Origin: Leifsonia shinshuensis | GTDB taxonomy: Bacteria; Actinomycetota; Actinomycetes; Actinomycetales; Microbacteriaceae | NCBI RefSeq assembly: GCF_022606355.1 | Contig: NZ_JAHHZQ010000002.1 | Coordinates: 806,001 to 870,000 of the forward strand | DNA: 64,000 nt | Direction of reading: 5' to 3' | Shown: in pieces, positions 1-10,300 of the stretch | Numbering within the stretch: the first letter of the stretch is position 1 | How the letters are laid out: each line of letters starts with the position of its first letter | Translations under genes and position numbers: made by a program | Notes under the pieces: generated by a model | Database searches by the model: none | What the model was told of the DNA's origin: nothing | What the model saw: the letters and a program-made list of their open reading frames with translations, nothing else

Positions 1-89
1 CCTGCGCCCGCAGTCGCGCGGCCGGCCGGGAGGCTTCCGCCATCCCCTCACCCGGCATGCCTGAGCGCTGCCGAGAATCGGACGAACCC

Positions 90-887
90 ATGAACAGCAG
101 CACCTCGCGCAGCACCCTGCGCTTCCGCACCACTGCCATCGCCGGAACGGCATCCCTCGCCGCGATCGCCCTCGCCCTCGCGGCGCCGCTCGCCGCCAGC
201 GCACATGTCCACGTCGACCCCGACCAGGCGGCGGTCGGCAGCTACGCCACGCTCACCTTCAAGGTCCCCACCGAGTCGGCGACGGCCGGCACGGTCAAGC
301 TGGAGGTCGACCTCCCCACCGATACGCCGCTCGGGTCGGTGTCGTATCAGCCTCTTGCCGGCTGGACGACGCAGGTCGTGACCGACAAGCTCGCGAAGCC
401 GATCAAGACCGACGACGGAACGGTCACGGAGGCGCCGGTCAAGGTCGTCTGGACCGCAGAGCAGGGCGTCCAGATCGCACCGGGCCAGTTCCAGCAGTTC
501 GTGATCTCGGCCGGTGCGATGCCCGACACCGGCAGCATCCTCCTGCCCACGCACCAGTACTACTCCGACGGCACGGTCGTGGACTGGGACGAGAAGACCC
601 CGGCCTCCGGAGCGGAGCCGGAGCACCCGGCGCCCACGGTCTACATCACCGACGCGCCCCCGGCCGCCGCGGGCTCCACTCCTGGGCTGCTCGCGACGCC
701 GACCGCGGTCGCTCCGACGGCGCAGTCCGCGGCCTCGCCCGCTGCGGCCGCGACGGCGATCGGGCTCGGGATCGGCGGCCTCGTGCTCGGTGCCGCCGCG
801 CTCGTCGTGGCGGTGCTGGCGCTGACCCGGCGGCCGCGTGCCGCCACTGCGCCGACGCCGTCCTCCCCGTCGGAAGGGACCAAGTGA
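90..887 (+). CDS. ycnI: YcnI-family (DUF1775) exported copper-binding protein
   Basis: A 265-residue exported protein of the YcnI family, which handles copper outside the membrane. A signal peptide covers residues 1-38 and ends in AAPLAASA, so the mature protein starts with His39, the residue that binds copper in characterised YcnI proteins; the mature N-terminus reads HVHVDPDQA. The immunoglobulin-like DUF1775 domain covers about residues 39-180. An Ala/Pro/Thr linker, one C-terminal membrane helix (about 225-250) and a short basic tail follow. An in-frame ATG at 57 exists, but the start at 90 gives a compact signal peptide. The next gene, a CopC-like protein, overlaps the stop by 4 bp (GTGA), so the two are translationally coupled. 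Confidence 0.9.
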   Translation: MNSSTSRSTLRFRTTAIAGTASLAAIALALAAPLAASAHVHVDPDQAAVGSYATLTFKVPTESATAGTVKLEVDLPTDTPLGSVSYQPLAGWTTQVVTDKLAKPIKTDDGTVTEAPVKVVWTAEQGVQIAPGQFQQFVISAGAMPDTGSILLPTHQYYSDGTVVDWDEKTPASGAEPEHPAPTVYITDAPPAAAGSTPGLLATPTAVAPTAQSAASPAAAATAIGLGIGGLVLGAAALVVAVLALTRRPRAATAPTPSSPSEGTK

Positions 888-1573
888 CGATCGTGGAGAA
901 CAGCACCACCGTCCGTCGCGGCATCGCGACCGCCGGCGTCGTTCTGCTGGCCGCCGCCCTGGCGCTGGCTCCCGCGGCGGCTGCCAGCGCGCACGACTAC
1001 CTGGTCGAGAGCTCGCCGGCGAGCGGCGCCACGCAGACGGAACCGCTGACGCAGGTGAGCCTGACGTTCAACGACCGGGTGCTCGACCTGACCGGCGACG
1101 GCAAATCAGCCATCCTCCAGGTGACCTCGGGCGGCCGCTACTTCGAGACCGGATGCCCGACCATCCTCGATCGCGGTGTGACCGTGCCGGTGGCGCTCGG
1201 CGCGGCCGGAACGTACACCGTCGACTGGCAGGCCGTCTCGGCGGACGGCCACACGGTCTCGGGCACGTACGGCTTCGAGTACGAACCCGCGGCGGGCACA
1301 GCCCCGGCCTCGACCGGCTCGGCATCGCCCACCTGCGGAGCGCACACGACGCCTGGAACCGCGGAGGCGAGCCCGGGGGCTGTGGCCCCGACGCCTGGTG
1401 AGGCGGTGTCGACCGCGGCGCCGACCAGCGCGCCGTCGTCCACCGACAGTGGTCTCCCGCTCGTCATCGGAATCGGCATCGCGATCGTGGTCCTCGCCCT
1501 GATCGGCGTGCTCATCGTGATCCTCACCGCGCGCCGCAAGCCACCGACCCCGGACGACACTCCGCAGGACTGA
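884..1573 (+). CDS. CopC-domain copper-resistance-type membrane-anchored protein
   Basis: A 229-residue protein with a signal peptide (residues 1-36, ending AAAASA), a mature N-terminal His37 (HDYLVESSPASG), a CopC beta-sandwich domain to about residue 145, a low-complexity Ala/Thr/Pro linker and one C-terminal helix (about 190-215) followed by an Arg/Lys-rich tail. The N-terminal His and the late His in SADGHTVSG are the usual CopC copper ligands. GTG start overlaps the ycnI stop. CopC and YcnI domains occur together in ycnI-ycnJ loci; no CopD membrane domain is present here, so this is a CopC-only version. Role in periplasm-side copper binding or delivery is inferred from the families. Confidence 0.85.
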   Translation: MTIVENSTTVRRGIATAGVVLLAAALALAPAAAASAHDYLVESSPASGATQTEPLTQVSLTFNDRVLDLTGDGKSAILQVTSGGRYFETGCPTILDRGVTVPVALGAAGTYTVDWQAVSADGHTVSGTYGFEYEPAAGTAPASTGSASPTCGAHTTPGTAEASPGAVAPTPGEAVSTAAPTSAPSSTDSGLPLVIGIGIAIVVLALIGVLIVILTARRKPPTPDDTPQD

Positions 1574-1577
1574 CCCT

Positions 1578-1633
1578 CGAAGGGCACGTCGTTGTCGCTT
1601 TCGGTCGCGAAAAGTGACAACGACGTGCCTTCG
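1578..1633. repeat. Long palindrome between convergent genes, copy 1
   Basis: Inverted repeat with ~23-bp arms carrying the core GCACGTCGTTGTC and its complement, with two small mismatches, lying between two converging genes. Nearly the same sequence recurs at 12310-12366. It could fold as a bidirectional terminator hairpin, but conservation of the arm sequence at two sites shows it is also a dispersed repeat. Confidence 0.8.
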
Positions 1634-1661
1634 GCGTTCAGGCGTCACCGGGGGAGGAGGG

Positions 1662-2012
1662 TTACAAGCCGTCGTCGTGCTTGCGCCTCTTGGCGCTCGG
1701 CGCCTCCAGCAGCGAGAGCCAGAAAAGCAGCGCCAGCAGGCCGAAGATGATCAGCGCCAGCGCGAGGTCGGTCCACTCGAAGGGGATGAACGTGCCGTCG
1801 ATGGAGAGCACCAGCACCGTCTCGATGATGCCGAAGAACAGGAAGAACAGGCCGAGCAGGGTGCGGGTCACCCGGATGCGCCCGCGTCGGTGCACCTCCA
1901 CCCTCCGGAGTTCCACCATGAGGGTCAGCAGGAGCAGGGGGAGCACCTGCGCGAGCGTCGCAGCCGTGGCACTGTCCAGAAGCACTACACGCGCGTCCAT
2001 CGGGTCGACCAT
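1662..2012 (-). CDS. Small membrane protein, function unknown
   Basis: A 116-residue integral membrane protein I do not recognise as a named family. Three hydrophobic segments are visible (about residues 13-32, 50-68 and 80-100), and the protein ends in a charged tail SAKRRKHDDGL that should be cytoplasmic. The start is supported by a leaderless arrangement: TAGCCT lies 7 nt upstream of the ATG at 2012. It converges with the copper gene pair across a long palindrome and is divergent from clpB. No catalytic motif is visible and no function is proposed. Confidence 0.6.
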   Translation of the reverse strand: MVDPMDARVVLLDSATAATLAQVLPLLLLTLMVELRRVEVHRRGRIRVTRTLLGLFFLFFGIIETVLVLSIDGTFIPFEWTDLALALIIFGLLALLFWLSLLEAPSAKRRKHDDGL

Positions 2013-2019
2013 GGTCTTC

Positions 2020-2025
2020 AGGCTA
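2020..2025 (-). promoter_or_regulatory. -10 element of a leaderless gene
   Basis: TAGCCT on the minus strand, 7 nt upstream of the ATG at 2012, the spacing expected when transcription begins at the start codon. Confidence 0.5.
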
Positions 2026-2097
2026 GTCGCAGGCTAGCTTGGGACGCATGGATCGCCGAGCGTGATCGGCCACCCGGAATACCTCTCGCCAAACCAA

Positions 2098-2120
2098 AGT
2101 TGAGCCTAGTAGACTCAACT
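2098..2120 (+). promoter_or_regulatory. HAIR-type operator (HspR binding site) upstream of clpB
   Basis: AGTTGAGC, 7 nt, then ACTCAACT: an 8-7-8 inverted repeat matching the HAIR consensus (CTTGAGT-N7-ACTCAAG) in architecture and core. HspR represses clpB and dnaK through this element in Streptomyces and Corynebacterium. The TTGAGC half could also serve as the -35 hexamer, so bound HspR would block the promoter directly. Confidence 0.8.
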
Positions 2121-2151
2121 CTGTACAGGACTTCGAAAGGAACAGCGGAGA

Positions 2152-4311
<2,160 letters not shown>

Positions 4312-4321
4312 CGGCTGAGAC

Positions 4322-4366
4322 GTGAGCAGGCGCGGGAACCCGTCACGGATTCCCGCGCCTGCTCAC
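4322..4366. terminator. Bidirectional terminator hairpin after clpB
   Basis: Perfect 17-bp stem (GTGAGCAGGCGCGGGAA and its complement) with an 11-nt loop, between the clpB stop and the convergent tail-collar operon. There is no strong U tract, as usual in high-GC genomes. Confidence 0.8.
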
Positions 4367-4376
4367 TCTTCGGCGG

Positions 4377-4892
4377 CTACTGCCGCGACGGGTAGACGCC
4401 CTGGGTGGCGATGATGTAGTTCAGCACCAGATATGGCTGCATGTTGTTGTGGGGGAGGGAGCCGCCGGCGGGCGCGATGGCGTCGGGTGCGAGCGCGACA
4501 CTCGGCCCCGTGCCGTACGCGTTCTCGGGGGTCCGGCCGACCCGCGGCCGGGCGAAGGTCGCGCCCGTGGGGTCGGTCGTCGCTCCCGCGGCGGACGACA
4601 CCTGCAACTGGTGGTTGTGGGGCGGCATCTCACTCTGGGTCAGAGCCACGGCCTCCGCCCCTCCCTGCTGGCCCAGCGGGAACAGATCGCCGTCCGCACC
4701 GAGCACGGTCAGGCCCTGCAGGTTCGGCAGGGCGAACGTCGTCTTGCCGTCGCCGCCATAGGTGGTGCCGAGCAGCGAGAACAGCGCGGTGTTCTGCGAC
4801 AGCGGCAGGATCTGCCCGGAGCAGAACGCCCATCCCTTCGGTGCGAAGTTGAAAGGGACGAGCCGGATCTCGGCAAGGAACGGATCGCTCAT
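4377..4892 (-). CDS. Tail-collar (MdpB-like) protein, copy 3 of operon
   Basis: A 171-residue protein with an N-terminal phage tail collar domain (about residues 5-65; motifs EIRLVPFNFAPKGWAFCSGQ and TYGGDGKTTFALPNLQG) and a conserved C-terminus QPYLVLNYIIATQGVYPS. Proteins of this compact type are annotated as microcystin-dependent or tail-collar proteins and occur in many non-phage genomes; their role is not established. It has no signal peptide. It is the last gene of a six-gene minus-strand operon, 7 bp after the second collar gene. The collar domain of real phages trimerises at the fibre-baseplate joint, so an oligomeric surface-binding role is possible, but this is inference. Confidence 0.85.
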   Translation of the reverse strand: MSDPFLAEIRLVPFNFAPKGWAFCSGQILPLSQNTALFSLLGTTYGGDGKTTFALPNLQGLTVLGADGDLFPLGQQGGAEAVALTQSEMPPHNHQLQVSSAAGATTDPTGATFARPRVGRTPENAYGTGPSVALAPDAIAPAGGSLPHNNMQPYLVLNYIIATQGVYPSRQ

Positions 4893-4899
4893 GGTGGCC

Positions 4900-5397
4900 T
4901 CAGTTCTGCGACGGGAAGATGCCCTGCAGGGCGATGACGTACTGGACGACGAGGTACGGGGCCGTGTTCTGGTGTGCCTGACCGCCGCCGGCCTCGGTCA
5001 CGCTGCTCGCGGCCATCGCGCCGGCGGCCTTCGTCGAATAGGCGGCTTTGCCGGGCTGGGCCAGCACCGTCGAGGACGTCGGGGTCCCCACCGTCGCCGC
5101 AGACGCGACCGCGGCGGGATGCAGGTGCGCCGGCATCTCGGGCACAGTCAGGGTGTGTGCGTACTCGCCCCCGATCTCGCCGAGGGTGTGGCCGTTGCCG
5201 ACGCCGACGGGCACCCGTCCCTGCAGGTTCGGTAGTGCGAAGGTGACACGGCCGTCGCCGCCGAAGGTGGTTCCCAGCAGCGAGAAGAGCGCCTGGTTCT
5301 GGTTGATCGGCATGAACTGGCCGTTGCACAGCGCCCAGCCCTTGGGGGCGAAGGGGAAGCTGACGAGTCTGATCTCCGACAGGAAGGGTTCGCTCAC
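4900..5397 (-). CDS. Tail-collar (MdpB-like) protein, copy 2 of operon
   Basis: A 165-residue paralogue of its neighbours with the same collar domain (EIRLVSFPFAPKGWALCNGQ, TFGGDGRVTFALPNLQGRVP) and the C-terminal signature PYLVVQYVIALQGIFPSQN. The reading frame runs on upstream to 5862, but that extension is an antisense-like shadow of the previous gene. The GTG at 5397 gives SEPFLSEIRLV, aligning exactly with the other two copies, and has GAGGA a few bases upstream. The middle region is Ala/Thr-rich and diverges most among the three copies, as expected for a variable binding region. It starts 14 bp after copy 1. Confidence 0.85.
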   Translation of the reverse strand: MSEPFLSEIRLVSFPFAPKGWALCNGQFMPINQNQALFSLLGTTFGGDGRVTFALPNLQGRVPVGVGNGHTLGEIGGEYAHTLTVPEMPAHLHPAAVASAATVGTPTSSTVLAQPGKAAYSTKAAGAMAASSVTEAGGGQAHQNTAPYLVVQYVIALQGIFPSQN

Positions 5398-5411
5398 GGA
5401 TTGTCCTCGGG

Positions 5412-5921
5412 TCAGTTCTGGCTGGGGAAGATGCCGAACAGGGAGATGATGAAGTTCATCGCCAGGTAGGGCTGCCGGTTCTCGTGCGGCTGCGCACCGC
5501 CCTGCGAAGCGATCTGCTGCGAGGCGAGCGTGGTGTCCGGTGCGGCCGTGGTGTACGGCGCGTCGGCCCAGGCGCCGGGATACGCGCTGTTCGCGCTCGA
5601 CGTCGTCGCACCGGAGCCTGCGGTGACGGGGTGCGAGTGCGGCGGCAGCTGGTTCGTGGAGAGCAGGACCGAATCCACTCCGCCGGTCTCGGCGATCTGG
5701 AACGCGGGGCCGGGGCCGGTTCCGGCGTCCACGGGGAAACGGGCGTTCAGGTTCGGCAACGCGAAGGTGTCCAGACCATCGCCGCCGTAGGTGGTGCCGA
5801 TCAGGTTGAACAGGGTCTCGTTCTGCGAGATCGGCACCAGCTGGCCCTGGCACAGCGCCCATCCCGCCGGGGCGAAGTTGCCCGCGAACATGCGGATCTC
5901 TCCGACGTAGCCGTTGCTCAT
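5412..5921 (-). CDS. Tail-collar (MdpB-like) protein, copy 1 of operon
   Basis: A 169-residue collar-domain protein (MSNGYVGEIRMFAGNFAPAG; TYGGDGLDTFALPNLNARFP) ending MNFIISLFGIFPSQN. Its ATG overlaps the stop of the preceding DUF6916-like gene by 4 bp (ATGA), so it is translationally coupled to it. It is the most diverged of the three copies, for example LNARFPV where the others have LQG. No phage structural genes (capsid, tape measure, baseplate) are near, so it is not part of a visible prophage. Three collar paralogues in a row suggest a hetero-oligomer or variants of one binder. Confidence 0.85.
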   Translation of the reverse strand: MSNGYVGEIRMFAGNFAPAGWALCQGQLVPISQNETLFNLIGTTYGGDGLDTFALPNLNARFPVDAGTGPGPAFQIAETGGVDSVLLSTNQLPPHSHPVTAGSGATTSSANSAYPGAWADAPYTTAAPDTTLASQQIASQGGAQPHENRQPYLAMNFIISLFGIFPSQN

Positions 5922-6214
5922 CGTTCCTCCTCGTCGACCACCATGAAGACGGCCTCCAGGGTCAGTGCGTCTGCGGTGCGGCCGGTGGGCACCAGGAACA
6001 CCGCTTCCGCGATGCCGACGCCGCTGAGCTCGTAGGTCTCCTGCTGCAGCGTGCTGTCCGGCGCGGCCGTGAACTGCAGGGTGTAGCCGAGCCAGCCGTT
6101 GGCGCGCTGCGCGGGACTCACCGAGTCGAGTCGGACCCTGCGCCGCTCACCGTCCTGGCTCACCGCGTCGAAGCTCTGCCCGGCCGCGGCGGCCCAATCG
6201 TCGTACGCGGTCAT
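5918..6214 (-). CDS. DUF6916-like small protein
   Basis: A 98-residue protein matching DUF6916 in pattern: TYELSGVGIAEAVFLVPTGR resembles the family's typical 'GTYTLxHPxLGxxxLFLVPxG' ending. No signal peptide or membrane segment. Both ends overlap neighbours by 4 bp (ATGA with the GNAT upstream and with the first collar gene downstream), so stoichiometric co-translation is likely. The start at 6214 is chosen because of this overlap; a longer frame to 6316 would run deep into the GNAT gene. The family's function is unknown; its repeated pairing with collar proteins suggests it is a partner or adaptor. Confidence 0.75.
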   Translation of the reverse strand: MTAYDDWAAAAGQSFDAVSQDGERRRVRLDSVSPAQRANGWLGYTLQFTAAPDSTLQQETYELSGVGIAEAVFLVPTGRTADALTLEAVFMVVDEEER

Positions 6215-6678
6215 CCGTCCACCTCCGTTGCCATCAGCAGATAACCGAACTGCTCGGAGACGACAGAGAAGCCGTGCCGTTCGTACAGGCGCCGCGCGCC
6301 GAAGTTGAGTCCCCACACCGACAGCGTCACGTGGCCGTCGGTCGCAACGAGGTCGGCGATCACGTGCGAGGCGATGCCGCGTCCTCGGTACTCCGCCAGC
6401 ACGGCGATGTCGACGAGGTGCACGCAGGAGCCGTCGCGGTCGACGGTGATGGTTCCGGCCGGCTCGCCGCCGTCGAGGATGATCGAGGTCTCTGCGCTCG
6501 GGTGACGGTCGCGGCGCTCCGCGGTGTGCGCGCGATATTGGAGGGCGAGCAACGGGTCGAGGTCGGCGGCCGGGATGCCGGGGAACTCCCCGCTGCGGGC
6601 ATCGAGGAACACACGGCGCAGGAAGGCGTCGTCGGCGGGGACGGCCGGCCGCAGCTCGACGGTGCGCAGCGCCATCAC
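6211..6678 (-). CDS. GNAT-family N-acetyltransferase in the collar operon
   Basis: A 155-residue GNAT enzyme with the acetyl-CoA binding motif VLAEYRGRGIASHVI, followed by the typical beta-strand and helix VTLSVWGLNFGARRLYERHGF. It lies between the two DUF6916-like genes and overlaps each by 4 bp, which makes it an integral member of the tail-collar operon, not a chance neighbour. Its substrate cannot be read from sequence; modification of a partner protein's N-terminus or lysine, or of a small surface metabolite, are equally open. It carries no fusion to other domains. Confidence 0.85.
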   Translation of the reverse strand: MMALRTVELRPAVPADDAFLRRVFLDARSGEFPGIPAADLDPLLALQYRAHTAERRDRHPSAETSIILDGGEPAGTITVDRDGSCVHLVDIAVLAEYRGRGIASHVIADLVATDGHVTLSVWGLNFGARRLYERHGFSVVSEQFGYLLMATEVDG

Positions 6679-7133
6679 GCCGTCCGGCTCACCACGGCCT
6701 GCATCGCGCGGGTCAGCCCGCGCGGGCCGATCGCGCTGAGGAAGAGCGTGACCTGCGGGGCGCCGGAGCGGCGCAGCGTGTAGATGCCGTCCGAGGCGGT
6801 GAATCCGGAGGCCGTGAACAGCAGCAGGAAGCGGTTCTCGTCACCGGGGGTGCTGTCGGCGATGTCCTCGACCGACGAGAGGACGAGGTCGATGGTGCGG
6901 TCGCTCGCGCCGCCTCCACTCTCGGTGGCGCGGAAGGTGCGGCCGACGGCGGGCGTGAAGAGCGAGCGCACCGGGTCCGTGGTCTCGGCCACGATGCGAC
7001 CGGTGACGGCGCTCGCTCCCGTGCCGGAGATCCCGCGCGCGATGGCGGGAGCGGCGGGGAGGGCGGCTGCGGCGGCGACGCCGAGTCCGCCCAGTGCGGT
7101 CGCCATGACGGCACGGCGCGACAACTCGGGCAA
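6675..7133 (-). CDS. Tat-exported DUF6916-like protein, first gene of collar operon
   Basis: A 152-residue protein with a twin-arginine signal (LSRRAVMATALGG, then AAAAALPAAPAIA) and a DUF6916-like domain in the C-terminal half (NRFLLLFTASG, DGIYTLRRSGAPQVTLFLSAI). It is therefore exported folded, unlike its 98-residue paralogue. The start is TTG, supported by AGGAAGGA 7 nt upstream and by placing the Tat motif at residues 4-8. It heads a six-gene operon ending at the 4322-4366 hairpin. That one operon member is exported by Tat implies the assembly, or its cargo, reaches the cell surface; whether the collar proteins follow is unknown. Confidence 0.75.
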   Translation of the reverse strand: MPELSRRAVMATALGGLGVAAAAALPAAPAIARGISGTGASAVTGRIVAETTDPVRSLFTPAVGRTFRATESGGGASDRTIDLVLSSVEDIADSTPGDENRFLLLFTASGFTASDGIYTLRRSGAPQVTLFLSAIGPRGLTRAMQAVVSRTA

Positions 7134-7348
7134 GGGGTGTCCTTCCTGGAAAGGTCGCGCCGCGGGTCGGGTCGCGTGCAGCCTGAGGCGAGCTTAGGGC
7201 ATCCGTGCCCGCCCGCTCTGGCCCGCAGAGAGGGGACATCGGCGGCCGTTCCCGCGCCGATAGCATCGGAGCACCGCGACCCGATCCGCGGCCATCAGAT
7301 CCCCGCGCGCCCGAACGTGCGGCCGCCCGCGAGGAGCTCGATCCCGTC
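7134..7348. promoter_or_regulatory. Divergent intergenic region between collar operon and surface protein
   Basis: 215 bp without a gene. It must hold promoters for both directions. The only element I can point to is TAGCAT at 7261-7266, a possible -10 box for the plus-strand surface protein, which would leave a ~75-nt leader. No clear operator repeat is seen. Confidence 0.35.
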
Positions 7349-10300
7349 ATGCCGCCTTCGACTGTGCGCCGCCGTCTTCCGCTCCTCGCCGCCGGGGTGG
7401 CCGTCGCCCTCGTCGCCGGTCTCTTCGGCGGTGTGCTGCCGGCGGAGGCCGCCGGCACGCTCACGGTGTCGTCCACGATCGACAGCGACCCCAACGGCGC
7501 CTGCTCCCAGCCGGGCGTCACCACGCAGGGCTCTCCGGCCACACTCCGCAACGCGCTGTGCGTGGCGAACAATCTGGGTGGCGCGCAGTCGGTCGTCGTG
7601 CCGGCCGGCACGTACTCGCTCTCCGCCTCCCTCGGCTCCCTGCTGGTCGGCACGACGAGCGGTGCGGACATCACGATCACCGGCCAGGGCGCCCCGACGA
7701 TCGTCGGCGACGGTCAGCACCAGGTGTTCTTCGTCGACCCGGGTCCGGTCGGTGCGGTGAAGGCGACGCTCGACGGGCTGAAAGTGACCGGCGGCGTCGA
7801 CAACGTGTACGGCGGTGGCGCCCTGCTCGGCGGCTCGAGCGACCCTGCCCGCCCGGACACCCTCGTCATCAAGAACTCCCAGTTCGTCGCCAACAAGGCC
7901 AACACGGTCGGCGGCACCAACAACCCCGGCGGCGCCGTCCAGTTCGTCGGAGGCTCGCTCACGGTGACCGGCTCGACGTTCCAGAGCAATGACGCAGGCA
8001 CGGGCTCCGGGGGCGCGATCTACTACCAGAGCGTCGGGACCTTCGGTCAGGCCTTGTCCATCTCCGACTCCACGTTCTACGGCAACACGGGCATCGCCAC
8101 GAATGCCACCGGTGGCGCGGCCGTCGCGGTCAGCGACCCGGGACAGGGGGCGCCCCTGTCGGTCACGAACAGTTTGTTCAGCGGCAACACCGTGAACGGT
8201 GGGTCCGGGCTCTTCCGCGGCGCCGGCCTGTGGCTCGACGGCGGTGCGCTCAGCGTCACCGGCTCCACGTTCATCGCCAACCAGAACAGCAGTGCGGGCG
8301 GGTCCGCCATCGGCGTGACCGGCGGCACCGTGACCGCGCAGTACAACCGCATCAGCGGCAACTCCGGAACCGCGGTCGCGAACCTGGGCGGCGCGATCAC
8401 CGCGACGCGCAACTGGTGGGGATGCGCGGGCGGACCGGGCGCGACGGGCTGCGACACCGTGTTGAATACGGTCGCCACCGCGCCGTACCTCACACTCACG
8501 GCGTCGGCGAGCCAGTCGCCGGTCGTGCAGCCGGCGACCACCACCGGGCTGACCGCCTCCCTGCTCGTCGACTCCGCCGGCGCCTCCGTGCCAGTCGGTC
8601 AGCTCGGCGCGCTCACCGGTCTCAACGTCATCTGGACCGTCGCCGGCATCCCGGGGGCGTCGGTACTGCCGAGCGCCGGCCCGCTCGCGACTGGGCAGAG
8701 CTCCACGACCTTCTCCTCCGTCAATCCCGGCACCGCAACGGTCACCGCAGCGCTCGACCAGGCCCATGTCACGGTCCCGGTCCTCGTCTACGCGAAGCCC
8801 GCCATCACAAGCACGAGCCCACTGACCGGCATCGTCGGCCAGGCGCAGTCGTCGGTGCTGACCGCGACCGGCTACCCGACGCCGAGCTTCGCCCTCCAGG
8901 GCACACCGCCGGCGGGGCTGAGCATCGTCGATCACGGCGACGGCACGGCGACGCTGACCGGCACGCCCACCGGTCCGGCCGGCGACTACTCGCTGACCGT
9001 TGCGGCCTCGAATACGGCGGGCACAGCCACCCAGACCATCCCGTACACCCTGAACCAGACACCCGCGTTCTCCAGTGCGTCGTCGGCTCAGTTCGCCGTC
9101 GGCACCGCGGGCTCCTTCACCGTGACCACGACAGGACGCCCGAACCCGACGCCGATCACCCTCGCGGGCACGCTGCCCTCTGGGCTGACCTTCACCGACA
9201 ACGGGAACGGCACAGCGACGATCGCCGGCACCCCGGCAGCCGGCGCGGGCGGCATCGTCACCGTCACGCTGAACGCCGCGAACGGCGTCGGCTCGCCGGC
9301 GACGCAGTCCCTCACCCTCACCGTGCTCGAGGCGCCGAGGCTCACCAGCAGCGCTCAGACGAACGCGCTGGTCGGGACGGCCTTCGCCTTCACGGTGACC
9401 ACGGCCCACTCCTATCCCGTGCCGGCCCTGTCGGCGAGCGGCACGCTGCCCCCCGGCGTCACGTTCATCGACAACGGAGACGGGACCGCGACGATCTCGG
9501 GCACTCCGACCGGCACCGGCGGCTCCTTCCCCGTCTTGCTCGGAGCGACCTCCAGCGCCGGCTCCACGTATATGACCCTGACCCTCGTGGTGGCCGCGAC
9601 GCCCGTGATCACGCTCGCGCCGGCCGCCCTGACCGTCGGCGACGGAGGGACGGCGGCGTTCACGGCCTCGGCCACGGGCTACCCGGCCCCGACCGTGCAG
9701 TGGGTCCGCTCGACCGACGGGGGTGCGACGTACACGGCGATCGCCGGAGCGACAGCCACGACGCTCAGCTTCACGGCCGCGCTGGCGGACAACGGCTACC
9801 GCTACGCCGCACGGTTCGACAACGCGTCCGGAACCGTGACGACGCTGCCCGCGACGCTCACCGTGACCCTGACGCCGACGATCACCAGTGCCGCCGCGGC
9901 GGAGTTCACGGCCGGTACGCCCGGGACGTTCACCGTCACGACGAGCGGCTCGCCCGCACCGGCGCTGAGCACGACGACGACGCTGCCCTCCTGGCTGACG
10001 TTCACCGACAACCGCGACGGCACCGCGACGATCTCCGGCACCCCCGCCGCAGGCGCCGGCGGCACGTACCCGATCGCGATCTCGGCGGCGAACGGCTCGC
10101 TCCCGGACGCGACACAGTCGTTCGTGCTGACGGTGCTGCAGTCGTCCGTGTTCACGAGCGCGGCGGCCACCACGTTCACCGCGGGGGTCTCCGGCTCGTT
10201 CACGGTCACGACGACGGCCGGATTCCCAGCCGCCCGGGCGCTGAGCGTCTCCGGATCACTGCCGAGCGGCGTGCGCTTCGTCGACCTCGGCGACGGTACC

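Noticed and set aside
57-89. Upstream ATG for ycnI
   Set aside because: It adds 11 polar residues before the signal peptide; the ATG at 90 gives the normal form. Not decisive.
4377-5921. Tail-collar genes as part of a prophage
   Set aside because: No capsid, terminase, integrase, tape measure or attachment sites nearby; the collar genes share an operon with DUF6916-like and GNAT genes.
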